64,000 bases of DNA, taken from contig NZ_JANLNM010000006.1 of NCBI RefSeq assembly GCF_024701975.1, positions 124,001-188,000 of the forward strand, written 5' to 3'. The stretch's first letter is position 1. Each line of letters starts with the position of its first letter. The position numbers and the translations under genes are program-made. Below the pieces are notes generated by a model. The model was not told the DNA's origin. It saw only the letters and a list, made by a program, of their open reading frames with translations, and searched no databases. Positions 49,181 through 58,019 of this stretch are shown here, one piece after another. Source of the DNA: Variovorax sp. ZS18.2.2. Lineage in GTDB: Bacteria > Pseudomonadota > Gammaproteobacteria > Burkholderiales > Burkholderiaceae_C.

Positions 49181-50602
49181 ATGAACGACATCACCCTCCC
49201 TCGCAACGCCCCGCCGCCCAACATGGCACCGATCGACTTCGAGACGGCGCTCGGCCCGCTGCCCCTGCAAGGCGCCCTGCCCGAAGGCCTCTGCGGCACG
49301 CTGGTGCGCAACGGCCCGAACCCGGTGGTGCCCGATCCCAAGGCGCACTGGTTCGCGGGCGACGGCATGCTGCATTCGTTCACCCTGGCCGACGGCCAGG
49401 TGCACTACCGCAACCGCTGGCTGCGCACCGATCTCTGGCGCGCCGCCACCGAAGGGCGGGACCTGACCAGCAGCTTCCAGAAGGCGACGGTCAGCGAAGG
49501 ACCTCCGCCCAAGCACGACGGCACGGGTAACACCAACGTGATCGCCCATGCGGGCCAGCTGCTCGCGCTCGAGGAGGCGCACCTGCCGATCGGCTTCGAG
49601 CTGCCCACGCTCGCCACCCTGGGCGCCACCGATTTCGACGGCGCCCTGAGCGGCAGTTTCACCGCCCACCCGAAGACCGATCCGCGCACCGGCGAGCTGC
49701 TGTTCTTCGGCTACGGCACGCCAGCGAAGCTGTCCAACGGCATGAGCTACGGCGTGATCTCGCCCGAGGGCCGCGTGACGCGCTTCGAGCATTTCGAGGC
49801 GCCCTACGCCAGCATGGTCCACGACTTCATGGCGACCGACCGCTACGTGATGTTCCCCGTCATGCCGCTCACCGCCAGCATGGAGCGCGCCCAGAGCGGC
49901 CGCCCGCCCTATGCCTGGGAGCCCGAATACGGCACCCGCGTCGGCCTGATGCCGCGCGACGGCAGCACGGCCGACATCGTCTGGTGGCGCGGCCCGAGCT
50001 GCTACATGTTCCACGTCATGAACGCCTGGGAGGCCGACGGCAGCCTGTTCGCCGACGTGTTCCAGTTCGACACGCCGCCCCTCTTTCCGAAGCCCGACGG
50101 CTCGCCCGCCAGCGAGACGCCGCCGCCGAGCTGGCTGGTGCGCTGGCAGTTCGACCTGTCGAACCCGTCGCGCGAATTCACGCAGACGCGGCTCGCGCAG
50201 ATCCCGGGCGAATTCCCGCGCATGGACGAACGCTTCGCCGGCCTGCCCTACCGCCACGGCTGGTATGCGTGCCACGCGGAAGCGGTGCCCGGCGCGCCGC
50301 CGCGCCTCTACGCGGGCCTGGTCCACATCGACCACGCCCAGGCCGAACAGAAGGCCGAGCGCGACATGTACATGTTCCCCGCGCCCGATGTGGTGTCGGA
50401 AGGCGTCTTCGTTGCCCGTTCGCCCGATGCGGAAGAAGGCGACGGCTGGCTGCTCGCGACCGTGTGGCGCAGCGCGACCAACACCAGCGACCTCGTGATC
50501 TTCGATGCCCGCGCGCTCGCCAAGGGCCCGGTCTGCACGGCGTCGCTGCCGCACCGCGTGCCGGTCGGCTTTCACGGCAACTGGTTCGGAGAACGCTCAT
50601 GA
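49181..50602 (+). CDS. Carotenoid oxygenase/lignostilbene dioxygenase-like
   Basis: A 473-residue iron(II) beta-propeller oxygenase. Four metal histidines can be assigned: H163 (TAHPK), H214 (MVHDF), H278 (MFHVMN) and H465 (GFHGNW). The length matches bacterial members that cleave carotenoids, apocarotenoids or stilbenes; the substrate is not evident. It is transcribed with a small membrane protein (4-bp overlap) and faces a TetR regulator. Confidence 0.92.
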   Translation: MNDITLPRNAPPPNMAPIDFETALGPLPLQGALPEGLCGTLVRNGPNPVVPDPKAHWFAGDGMLHSFTLADGQVHYRNRWLRTDLWRAATEGRDLTSSFQKATVSEGPPPKHDGTGNTNVIAHAGQLLALEEAHLPIGFELPTLATLGATDFDGALSGSFTAHPKTDPRTGELLFFGYGTPAKLSNGMSYGVISPEGRVTRFEHFEAPYASMVHDFMATDRYVMFPVMPLTASMERAQSGRPPYAWEPEYGTRVGLMPRDGSTADIVWWRGPSCYMFHVMNAWEADGSLFADVFQFDTPPLFPKPDGSPASETPPPSWLVRWQFDLSNPSREFTQTRLAQIPGEFPRMDERFAGLPYRHGWYACHAEAVPGAPPRLYAGLVHIDHAQAEQKAERDMYMFPAPDVVSEGVFVARSPDAEEGDGWLLATVWRSATNTSDLVIFDARALAKGPVCTASLPHRVPVGFHGNWFGERS

Positions 50603-51156
50603 GCATGCTGCTGGCCTTCCTGCCGTTCATCGTCTTCGCGGTGTTCGACCGCGTCCTGGGTGTCGTGCCCGCGTTGTGCGCGGCGGCGGCGCTGTCGGCG
50701 GTTTTCCTGGTGCGCGACTGGCTCACGCCCGGGCGCACGGTCAAGGTGCTGGAGATCGGCACCGTGCTGCTGTTCGGCGGGCTCGCGGTCTACGCCCTGG
50801 TGGCGCACACCGAGTGGTCGCTGCTGGGCGTGCGCCTGCGCGTCGACGCCGGCCTCCTGATCGTGGTGCTGGCCTCGATGCTCATCGGCCAGCCCTTCAC
50901 GCTGCAGTACGCCAAGGAGCAGACACCGCCCGAGGTGTGGACGCGGCCGGGCTTCAGGCTGGTCAACAACGTCATCACCGCCGCCTGGGCCGTCGCCTTC
51001 GCGCTCATGGTGCTGGCGGACGTGGCCATGATCTACATGCCCGCGCTGCCCCTGTGGGTAGGCATTGCGGTGACGGTCGCGGCCATCGTCGGCGCGATCC
51101 GCTTCACGAAGTGGTATCCGGAACACATGCGGGCGAAATTTCAGGCTGCCGGCTGA
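50599..51156 (+). CDS. Polytopic membrane protein of unknown function
   Basis: A 185-residue protein with about six hydrophobic helices separated by short polar loops, one containing AKEQTPPEVWTRPGFRL. I do not recognise a named family. It overlaps the carotenoid oxygenase gene by 4 bp, which suggests translational coupling and a joint task, for example handling a hydrophobic product. Confidence 0.75.
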   Translation: MSMLLAFLPFIVFAVFDRVLGVVPALCAAAALSAVFLVRDWLTPGRTVKVLEIGTVLLFGGLAVYALVAHTEWSLLGVRLRVDAGLLIVVLASMLIGQPFTLQYAKEQTPPEVWTRPGFRLVNNVITAAWAVAFALMVLADVAMIYMPALPLWVGIAVTVAAIVGAIRFTKWYPEHMRAKFQAAG

Positions 51157-51207
51157 CAAGGATGTGCTCATCCCCACCGGTGGCGCGGTCGGGGGGATGG
51201 TGACACC

Positions 51208-52104
51208 ATGGGCCGCATGAAGAAGAACGCCAACCACCCCACCGAACCCGTTGCCGCGCCGCGCGGCCTCGACCACATCGTGGCCGGTGTCTCCACCAGC
51301 GACGGCGACGGCGTCAAACTCACCCGCGTGCTGCAGCAGCCGCTGCAGAAACGGCTCGACCCGTACCTGATGCTCGACGCCTTCGGCAGCGACAACCCGG
51401 GCGACTACATCGGCGGCTTTCCGAACCATCCGCACCGGGGCTTCGAAACCGTCACCTACATGATCGCGGGCCGCATGCGCCACCGAGACAGCGCCGGCCA
51501 CGAAGGGCTGCTGGAGAACGGCGGCGTGCAGTGGATGACCGCCGGCCGCGGCCTCGTGCACAGCGAACTGCCCGAGCAGGAAGAGGGCCTGATGGAAGGC
51601 TTTCAGCTCTGGCTCAACCTGCCCGCCAAGGACAAGATGCGCGAGCCTTGGTACCGCGACATCCAGAGCGAGGAGATTCCCGAATACACCACCGCCGAAG
51701 GCGTGCATGTGCGCGTGATCGCCGGCACCAGCCACGGCATCGACGGCGCGGTGCTGCGCGAGCACACCGAGCCGCTCTACCTGGACATCACGCTGCCACC
51801 CGGCGCCGAGTTCGCGCAGCCGCTGCCAGCGGACCACAACGTGCTGGTCTACGTGTTCCGCGAATCGCTCTGGATCGCGGGAAGCGAAGTGCCGACGCGC
51901 CGCATGGCCATCCTCGCCAACGACGCCAACAGCGACGGCGTGGTGCTGCGTGCCGGTGCCACCAACCACAGCCCGGCGCGCGCGCTGCTGATCGCGGGCC
52001 GGCCGCTGCACGAACCCATCGCGCAGTACGGCCCCTTCGTGATGAACACGCAGGAAGAAGTGAAGCAGGCCGTGCACGACTTCCAGAACGGGCAGCTCGG
52101 CTGA
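51208..52104 (+). CDS. Pirin-family bicupin protein
   Basis: A 298-residue cupin of the pirin group. The metal-binding N-cupin segments are seen at FPNHPHRGFETVTYMIAG and GRGLVHSELPE, which carry the His, His, His and Glu ligands. The C-terminal cupin is shorter. Some bacterial pirins act as quercetinases; others bind regulators. A start at the second methionine (51217) is possible. It stands alone, 51 bp after the membrane-protein gene. Confidence 0.92.
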   Translation: MGRMKKNANHPTEPVAAPRGLDHIVAGVSTSDGDGVKLTRVLQQPLQKRLDPYLMLDAFGSDNPGDYIGGFPNHPHRGFETVTYMIAGRMRHRDSAGHEGLLENGGVQWMTAGRGLVHSELPEQEEGLMEGFQLWLNLPAKDKMREPWYRDIQSEEIPEYTTAEGVHVRVIAGTSHGIDGAVLREHTEPLYLDITLPPGAEFAQPLPADHNVLVYVFRESLWIAGSEVPTRRMAILANDANSDGVVLRAGATNHSPARALLIAGRPLHEPIAQYGPFVMNTQEEVKQAVHDFQNGQLG

Positions 52105-52361
52105 GCTGTAGTCGGACGCCTACCGGAAGTCGGCATCGCCGTGGGCGAGTTGCGCGCCGGCAAGCTGCAGTCACCTGACCGCGGCCTGAAGCATCCCCGG
52201 CCCAAGTAAATAATCACGCGGATGCGTTGTACGCGGGGGCGCGATTCACCATTCTTTACGCAAGCTCACTTCAGGCTAACGGAGGCGATACAGAGGTCTT
52301 CCACACTTCGCTTCACCTGCTGCCCATCGGTGGCGGGCTTCTTCGAAAGGAAGCACTTCTC

Positions 52362-52928
52362 ATGATTTCTCTTCGCCAACGCATCGTCTGGGCCAGCCTC
52401 CTGGGCTCGGCCGCCCTCGCCTCTTCGGGTGCCTTCGCTCAAGCGCCGGCCGCAACCACCACGCCGGCACCCGCTGCTGCCGTGGCCCAGGCCGACACCA
52501 CCGCCGCGCCCAAGGCGCAGCACAAGCGCATGGACCCGGCCCAGCGCATGGAGCGCATGAAGGAGCACCGTGCCAAGCGCCTGGCCGCGCTGAAGGACAA
52601 GCTCAAGCTGACCTCCGCGCAGGAAGGCGCGTGGACCACCTACACCACGGCCAACCAGCCGCCGGCCGGTGCCCGTCCGCAGCGCATGGACCGCGCCGAG
52701 TTCGCCAAGCTGACCACGCCCGAGCGCCTGGAACGCATGCAGGCCCGCCAGGCCGAGCGCGCCGCGATGTTCGCCAAGCGCGCCGAAGCCACCAAGACCT
52801 TCTATGCCGCGCTGACGCCCGAGCAACAGAAGACCTTCGATGCTGAAACGGTGCATGCCGGTGGCCGCTTCCACCGCGGTCATGGCGGCCACGGTGGCTC
52901 GCATGACGCGGCGCCCGTCAAGAGCTGA
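52362..52928 (+). CDS. Spy/CpxP-like periplasmic protein
   Basis: A 188-residue secreted protein. A Sec signal ends at AFA (about residue 26). An Ala/Pro/Thr-rich stretch follows, then the helical region with two LTxxQ-type motifs (KLTSAQEGAW and LTPEQQKTFDA), as in Spy and CpxP chaperones. The C-terminus is His/Gly-rich (GGRFHRGHGGHGG) and could bind metal. The 257-bp upstream gap has no gene or clear operator that I can name. A strong terminator follows. Confidence 0.85.
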   Translation: MISLRQRIVWASLLGSAALASSGAFAQAPAATTTPAPAAAVAQADTTAAPKAQHKRMDPAQRMERMKEHRAKRLAALKDKLKLTSAQEGAWTTYTTANQPPAGARPQRMDRAEFAKLTTPERLERMQARQAERAAMFAKRAEATKTFYAALTPEQQKTFDAETVHAGGRFHRGHGGHGGSHDAAPVKS

Positions 52929-52962
52929 GTCGCCAGCCGCCGGTGACGGCGGTTCATGACAG

Positions 52963-52997
52963 AAAAGCCCGCAGCGCTCGAAGCGCTGCGGGCTTTT
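52963..52997. terminator. Bidirectional Rho-independent terminator
   Basis: A perfect 16-bp stem (AAAAGCCCGCAGCGCT and its complement) with a CGA loop separates the Spy-like gene from the convergent minus-strand gene. Confidence 0.93.
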
Positions 52998-53017
52998 TCC
53001 TTGTCAGAACCAGAGCG

Positions 53018-53452
53018 TTACTGCGGCGTACCCGTCTTCTCGGTCGGGTTGGTCGGCACTGCCGGGCGTTCGCCCTTCTCGCCGAAGCGCGGCTTCACCT
53101 TGCGTGCCTGCTGGCTGACTTCCGCGCGCGACATTTCCCCGGTCGGCTGAGGCATGGCGTTGGGCTGGTGGTTGATGGTGGTCGTGGCCTCGCCCTTGGG
53201 CACCATGCTGTTGGCGTTGTTGCGGTTCTGCGCGCGTGCCTCGGCCTTCACGGCCTCGCGGGAGGCGGGCATCGAGTTGTCGGGGCGCTGCGGCGGATTG
53301 GCCACGCCGGCCGGCGTCATCGTGCTGGCCTCGCCGCCCACGGAGGGGTCGGGCTGCGCGGGAATGGATGTGGCCTGGGCCATGGCGCCGCCGGCCGCGG
53401 CCATCAGCACGGCGAGCACCGTACTTCGAAAAAGGGTTGTTTGCTGCTTCAT
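53018..53452 (-). CDS. Secreted low-complexity protein
   Basis: A 144-residue protein with a signal peptide (cleavage near AMA-Q, residue 25) and a mature part poor in hydrophobic residues and rich in Pro, Ala, Asn, Thr and Glu. A short helical stretch, SREAVKAEARAQNRNN, recalls the DUF4148-like small periplasmic proteins of Burkholderiales, but I am not certain of the family. It is alone, convergent with the Spy-like gene. Confidence 0.7.
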   Translation of the reverse strand: MKQQTTLFRSTVLAVLMAAAGGAMAQATSIPAQPDPSVGGEASTMTPAGVANPPQRPDNSMPASREAVKAEARAQNRNNANSMVPKGEATTTINHQPNAMPQPTGEMSRAEVSQQARKVKPRFGEKGERPAVPTNPTEKTGTPQ

Positions 53453-53680
53453 GGTGTGTTCCTTTGCTTGTCTCGGATGAGTGATGGATGGAGAACCTTG
53501 GGCCGCCTTGTCGCCGGCCCTGAAATCACCGTAGGAGGCCCTTGAAGCAGTCCGTGTCGGGGTGCGGCAAGCCTGCCTGTAGGAGCCGGCCTCCCACGCG
53601 CGAAAGGCGCGGAGAACGGAGCGGAAGAAGGTGGCGCGTTCCTACAGGCGCGGCCGGTGTGGCAACGTACAACCGAATCG

Positions 53681-54463
53681 ATGTCTTCTTCCCCGATTCC
53701 CGAAGCCGCGCCCGCGCCGACCTCGCTCAAGGTCATGACAGTGAACACCCACAAGGGCTTCACCGCGCTCAACCGCAAGTTCATCCTTCCCGAGCTGCGC
53801 GATGCCGTGCGCACGGTGGGGGCCGACGTGGTGTTCCTGCAGGAAGTGCTGGGCACCCATTCGCGCCATTCGCGCAAGGTGAGCAACTGGCCGGAGGCGC
53901 CGCATTACGAATTCCTGGCCGACACGATGTGGCCGCAGTTCGCCTACGGCCGCAACGCCGTGTACCCGAAGGGGCACCACGGCAACGCGGTGCTGTCGAA
54001 GTTTCCGATCGTGCATTTCCGCAACCACGACGTGTCGGTGAGCGGCCCCGAGAAGCGCGGCCTGCTGCACTGCGTGCTGCGCCTGCCGGGCCGCACGATC
54101 GATGTGCACGTGATCTGCGCGCACCTGGGCCTGGCCGAAGCGCACCGGCAGCAGCAGCTCGAACTGCTCTGCCACATCGTGCGCGACGAAGTGCCGGCCG
54201 ATGCGCCGCTGATCGTCGCGGGCGACTTCAACGACTGGCGCGGCCGCGCGCACGAGGTGCTGGAACAAGGCGCCTCGTTGCGCGAGGTGTTCGTGCATGC
54301 CAACGGGCGTGCCGCAAAGACCTTTCCGTCGCGCTTCCCGGTGCTGCCGCTGGACCGCATCTACGTGCGCAACGCCGGCGTGCACGCGCCGGTGGTGCTG
54401 CCGCGCAAGCCGTGGTCGCATCTCTCGGACCACGCGCCGCTGGTGGCGGACATCGATCTGTAA
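53681..54463 (+). CDS. ybhP: Endonuclease/exonuclease/phosphatase family protein, YbhP-like
   Basis: A 260-residue EEP-fold metal-dependent hydrolase. The catalytic blocks are visible: MTVNTHKGF, VVFLQEVLG (catalytic glutamate), VICAHLGLAE, IVAGDFNDW and the C-terminal SDHAPLV histidine. The ATG at 53681 is preferred over a GTG 24 bp upstream. It starts a run with clsB and a ybhN-like gene, the same order as E. coli ybhP-clsB-ybhN. A phosphodiester lipid or nucleic-acid substrate is possible. Confidence 0.88.
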   Translation: MSSSPIPEAAPAPTSLKVMTVNTHKGFTALNRKFILPELRDAVRTVGADVVFLQEVLGTHSRHSRKVSNWPEAPHYEFLADTMWPQFAYGRNAVYPKGHHGNAVLSKFPIVHFRNHDVSVSGPEKRGLLHCVLRLPGRTIDVHVICAHLGLAEAHRQQQLELLCHIVRDEVPADAPLIVAGDFNDWRGRAHEVLEQGASLREVFVHANGRAAKTFPSRFPVLPLDRIYVRNAGVHAPVVLPRKPWSHLSDHAPLVADIDL

Positions 54464-54475
54464 ACGGACCGCACC

Positions 54476-55738
54476 ATGAGCAACGGCAACCATTGGGTCG
54501 GCGGGAACCGCATCGAGCTGCTCGAGAACGGCGAGGAATTCTTTCCGCGCGTGTTCGACGCGATCCGCGCGGCGCAGCGCGAAGTGATCGTCGAGACCTT
54601 CATCCTGTTCGAGGACAAGGTCGGACTCGCCCTGCACGAGGCGCTGCGCGAGGCGGCACAACGCGGCGCCAAGGTCGACCTGATGATCGACGGCTTTGGC
54701 TCACCCGATCTCTCGCGCGAGTTCATCGAGGGGTTGACCTCGGTCGGCGTGAAGGTGCGGGTGTTCGACACCGGCCAGCGTTTCATGGGGCAGCGGCTGA
54801 ACGTGTTCCGCCGCATGCACCGCAAGATCGTGGTGGTCGATGGCGAGCGCGCCTTCGTCGGCGGCATCAACTACTCGGCCGACCACCTGCTGGAATTCGG
54901 CCCCAAGGCCAAGCAGGACTACGCGGTGGAACTCGCCGGCCCGATCGTGGCGGAGATCCACCAGTTCGTGCTGCGCGCCATCGCCGTCGGCGGCAAGGGC
55001 GCAGGGTGGTTCCGCCGCCGGCTCAAGCAGGCGCCGCCGGTGCGCCAGACCACGGCCGGCGAAGCCGACGCGATCTTCGTGACGCGCGACAACCGCCGCC
55101 ACACCAACGACATCGAGCGCCACTACCGCGCCGCGATCCGCTCGGCGCGCGAGCGCATCGTGATCGCCAACGCGTATTTCTTTCCGGGCTACCGGCTCAT
55201 CAAGGAACTGCGGCGCGCGGCGCGGCGCGGCGTGGATGTGCGGCTCATCCTGCAGGGCGAGCCCGACATGCCGATCGTGAAGACCGCCGCGAGCATGCTG
55301 TACCACCACCTGCTGCACGCGGGCGTTCGCATCTACGAGTACTGCGACCGGCCGCTGCACGGCAAGGTCGCGCTGATGGACGACCGCTGGAGCACGGTGG
55401 GCTCGAGCAACCTCGACCCGCTGAGCCTGTCGCTCAATCTCGAAGCCAACGTGGTCGTGCGCGACAAGGCCTTCAACGAGCTGCTGTGGCAGCGCATGGA
55501 ACACCTCATGCAGCACAGCTGCAAGCAGATCGACACGGCAGACCTCGCGAGCGAATGGAGCGGATGGCGGCTGGTGCGCAGCTTCTTCATCTTTCACTTC
55601 TTGCGCTGGTATCCCGCGTGGCTGGACCGCCTGCCGCGCCACGTGCCGCGCCTGACGCCCGCCGAGGCAACCGATCTCGCAGAAAGACAGAAGAACAACA
55701 GCAACACCGGCGGGGCCACGCCGACGGAAGCGGCATGA
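54476..55738 (+). CDS. clsB: Cardiolipin synthase B
   Basis: A 420-residue phospholipase D-superfamily enzyme that makes cardiolipin. The two HKD motifs are at H115 (HRKIVVVDGERAFVGG) and H295 (HGKVALMD, then GSSNLDPLSL). No N-terminal transmembrane helices precede the catalytic part, which fits ClsB rather than ClsA. It lies 12 bp after the EEP gene and 13 bp before the YbhN-like gene. Confidence 0.93.
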   Translation: MSNGNHWVGGNRIELLENGEEFFPRVFDAIRAAQREVIVETFILFEDKVGLALHEALREAAQRGAKVDLMIDGFGSPDLSREFIEGLTSVGVKVRVFDTGQRFMGQRLNVFRRMHRKIVVVDGERAFVGGINYSADHLLEFGPKAKQDYAVELAGPIVAEIHQFVLRAIAVGGKGAGWFRRRLKQAPPVRQTTAGEADAIFVTRDNRRHTNDIERHYRAAIRSARERIVIANAYFFPGYRLIKELRRAARRGVDVRLILQGEPDMPIVKTAASMLYHHLLHAGVRIYEYCDRPLHGKVALMDDRWSTVGSSNLDPLSLSLNLEANVVVRDKAFNELLWQRMEHLMQHSCKQIDTADLASEWSGWRLVRSFFIFHFLRWYPAWLDRLPRHVPRLTPAEATDLAERQKNNSNTGGATPTEAA

Positions 55739-55751
55739 GGCCCATGAACCG

Positions 55752-56723
55752 ATGAGCACGATGGCCCTCGCTCGCCAGTCCTGGTGGCCCTGGGCCCGCC
55801 GGGTGGTCGTGTGGGGTTTCTTCGGGCTCGTCGCCTGGCTGCTGGTGAACCAGGCGCGCGCCATCGACTGGGGCGAGGTGCTCCAAGCGATCCGTGCGCT
55901 GCCCGCGACCACGCTGCTCGCGGCCGGCGCGCTGGCCGCATGCAGCTTCGCGCTCTACAGCACCTACGACCTGCTCGGCCGGCACCTCACGAAGCACAGG
56001 CTCGGCGCCGGCGCCGTGATGGGCGTGACCTTCATCAGCTACGCCTTCAACCTGAACTTCGGCTCGCTGGTTGGCGGCGTGGCCTTTCGCTACCGGCTCT
56101 ATTCGCGCCTGGGCCTCGGCAACGCGACCATCACCCGCGTGCTGGGTTTCAGCATGCTGACCAACTGGCTCGGCTACCTGGTGGTGGCTGGCGCGGCCTT
56201 CTGTTTCTGGCCGATGACGCTGCCGCCCGAATGGAAGATCGGCAGCGGCGGCCTGCGCGTGCTGGGCGCGGTGCTGCTGGCGTTGTCGGCGGGCTACCTG
56301 GCGCTGTGCGCTTTTTCAGCAGGGCGCGTGTGGCGCGTGCGCGGTCACATGTTCAAGACGCCGGGGCTCGCGATGGCGCTGCTGCAGCTGGCGATGTCGT
56401 GCCTGAACTGGTCGCTGATGGGCGGCGTGATCTGGCTGCTGCTGCAGGGCCAGGTCGGCTATCCGCATGTGCTTGCGGTGCTGCTGGTGGCGGCGGTGGC
56501 CGGTGTTGTCACGCATGTGCCGGCGGGGCTCGGCGTGCTGGAGGCAGTGTTCGTCGCGCTGCTGTCGTACCAGGTGCCGGAAGCCACGCTGCTGGGGGCG
56601 CTGCTGGCTTACCGGGGGCTTTACTACCTGCTGCCGCTGGCCGTGGCGCTGGGCGCCTACCTGGTCATGGAGATGCGCGCGCGCGCCGCCGCCGTCGTCT
56701 GCCCTAGCTTTCAGAAGTGGTAG
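55752..56723 (+). CDS. ybhN: YbhN/UPF0104-family (LPG synthase TM region-like) membrane protein
   Basis: A 323-residue inner-membrane protein with about eight hydrophobic helices. The segment FNLNFGSLVGGVAFRYRLYSRLG matches the lysylphosphatidylglycerol synthase transmembrane-type family (flippase-like core), and THVPAGLGVLEAVFV matches its second conserved block. It completes the ybhP-clsB-ybhN order. A role in lipid translocation is inferred from family and context. Its last 13 bp overlap the PagL-like gene. Confidence 0.9.
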   Translation: MSTMALARQSWWPWARRVVVWGFFGLVAWLLVNQARAIDWGEVLQAIRALPATTLLAAGALAACSFALYSTYDLLGRHLTKHRLGAGAVMGVTFISYAFNLNFGSLVGGVAFRYRLYSRLGLGNATITRVLGFSMLTNWLGYLVVAGAAFCFWPMTLPPEWKIGSGGLRVLGAVLLALSAGYLALCAFSAGRVWRVRGHMFKTPGLAMALLQLAMSCLNWSLMGGVIWLLLQGQVGYPHVLAVLLVAAVAGVVTHVPAGLGVLEAVFVALLSYQVPEATLLGALLAYRGLYYLLPLAVALGAYLVMEMRARAAAVVCPSFQKW

Positions 56724-57286
56724 GTGTAACGCAGGCGCATGAAGGTCTCGCCCGGGTTGGGCTTCTTGATGCCGCCATTCGAGACATGCTGCACCCTCAG
56801 CGAGACCTCGTGCGCCCCGCTGTCGCCGAAGCTGCGCCCGATGCCGAGCACCTCGGTGAACTGGAAGGCCGTGCTGAAGCTGCGATCGGGCGTGCGGTAG
56901 ACGTGGTCCATCAAGGTCGCGCCGACGCCGCCTTCGGCGAACCAGGGCGATGCACCCTCGCCGAAGCGGTAGCGCAAGGTGTAGATCGCGCCGATCTGGA
57001 CGAAATCGCGCGGACCGTCGTCGAGGGGGCGCGCATGCCAGTTGCTCACGTAGAAGTCGAGGTACGAGGTGAGCGGGCTTCCCTGTGGCCTCTCGCTGAA
57101 CGACCACGGAACCGTGAGGCCGGCGGTGACCGAGTTGGTGTCGCCCCTTTCGCCGTGCCGTGCGTGGCCGCCGTCGATGTAGATGCCGCGGGTGTCGTCT
57201 CCCAAAGCGTGGGCCGCCGTGCCCAGCAAGCCCAAGAGGCCTGCGAACACGGCGGCCCGGAGGGGAGCGCGAGGATTTGATTTCAT
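56711..57286 (-). CDS. pagL: PagL-like lipid A 3-O-deacylase
   Basis: A 191-residue outer-membrane beta-barrel enzyme. A signal peptide (AVFAGLLGLLGTAAHA, cleavage near residue 27) precedes a barrel ending in the aromatic F191. The PagL catalytic histidine and serine are seen as H167-V-S169 in QHVSNGGIKKPNPGE, with E180 at about the expected spacing. It removes the 3-hydroxyacyl chain at position 3 of lipid A. It is convergent with the cardiolipin/YbhN genes, so the stretch is a lipid-envelope locus. Confidence 0.85.
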   Translation of the reverse strand: MKSNPRAPLRAAVFAGLLGLLGTAAHALGDDTRGIYIDGGHARHGERGDTNSVTAGLTVPWSFSERPQGSPLTSYLDFYVSNWHARPLDDGPRDFVQIGAIYTLRYRFGEGASPWFAEGGVGATLMDHVYRTPDRSFSTAFQFTEVLGIGRSFGDSGAHEVSLRVQHVSNGGIKKPNPGETFMRLRYTYHF

Positions 57287-57414
57287 GTTGTGGGCGTCCG
57301 ATGCGGATCGTGAGAGAAAAGCTGAATATTTACTTTCCATGAGGCCCGCCGTGGACACGGCACGTAATTTCCACATCCGAAGGTAGGACTTGTTCAACAA
57401 GAATGCAGATTGAT

Positions 57415-57433
57415 ATTGCTGCGCTGCAGCAAT
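57415..57433. promoter_or_regulatory. PhaR-type operator (CTGC-N3-GCAG)
   Basis: ATTGCTGC, three bases, GCAGCAAT: an 8-bp perfect dyad whose core CTGC-N3-GCAG fits the motif reported for the PHA regulator PhaR of Paracoccus. It lies 55 bp upstream of the phasin-like gene, where repression by PhaR would be expected. Confidence 0.6.
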
Positions 57434-57487
57434 CGAAACGGTCGAGGCCTATAGTGGGTTCTCCTCCCCCACGCATCGGCCCCTCAC

Positions 57488-57985
57488 ATGTCATCTCTCA
57501 GTTCCACCGCCCGTCTGGCCAATCCGCTCATGCAGTGGCTCGACCTGGCCCAGAAGACCAACGAGATGCTGCTGTCCTCCGGCTCGGTGATCCGCATGCG
57601 GACTGAGCGCATCGCCAAGGCCGGGCTCACGCCCAGCGCGGCCGATCTCGCGGAGTTCCAGCTCATGGGGCACGAGAAGCTCGCCGCGGCGAGCGAATCG
57701 GGCATCGCGATGGTCAAGCAGTGGCACAGCAGCCATTTCTCGCTGGCCAACAAGGCGCTGCAGCAGTGGCTCCAGGGCACGACGGCCTTCTTTTCGATGG
57801 CCGGCAGCGTCACCCCCGCGCAGGCGGCCGCGCGCAGCGATGCCTTCGTGCAGACCGCGACCCGCACGGCGAACGCGGCCAGCCAGCTCTCCGGTGTTGC
57901 CGTCCGCATCGCGCGCGAAGGCCTCAAGCCGATCCACGCGGCAGCGACGTCCAACGCGCGCCGACTGGCCGAACTGCAATCCTGA
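57488..57985 (+). CDS. Phasin-like polyhydroxyalkanoate granule-associated protein
   Basis: A 165-residue mostly helical protein with amphipathic segments and no membrane helix, as in phasins that coat PHA granules. The segments MQWLDLAQKTNEMLLSSG and FVQTATRTANAASQL fit the phasin pattern. A PhaR-type dyad in the promoter supports the call. No phaC, phaA or phaB genes are in this window. It ends 18 bp before the metallophosphoesterase gene, on the opposite strand. Confidence 0.78.
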   Translation: MSSLSSTARLANPLMQWLDLAQKTNEMLLSSGSVIRMRTERIAKAGLTPSAADLAEFQLMGHEKLAAASESGIAMVKQWHSSHFSLANKALQQWLQGTTAFFSMAGSVTPAQAAARSDAFVQTATRTANAASQLSGVAVRIAREGLKPIHAAATSNARRLAELQS

Positions 57986-58019
57986 AAAAAAGAAAAGGCC
58001 GGCTCAGGGCCGAGCCGGC
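57984..58019 (-). terminator. Terminator for the metallophosphoesterase gene
   Basis: The 8-bp GC stem GCCGGCTC / GAGCCGGC (57998-58019) with a 6-nt loop is followed on the minus strand by a T-rich tract (CTTTTCTTTTTTTC). The stop codon of the metallophosphoesterase lies within the stem. Confidence 0.8.
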
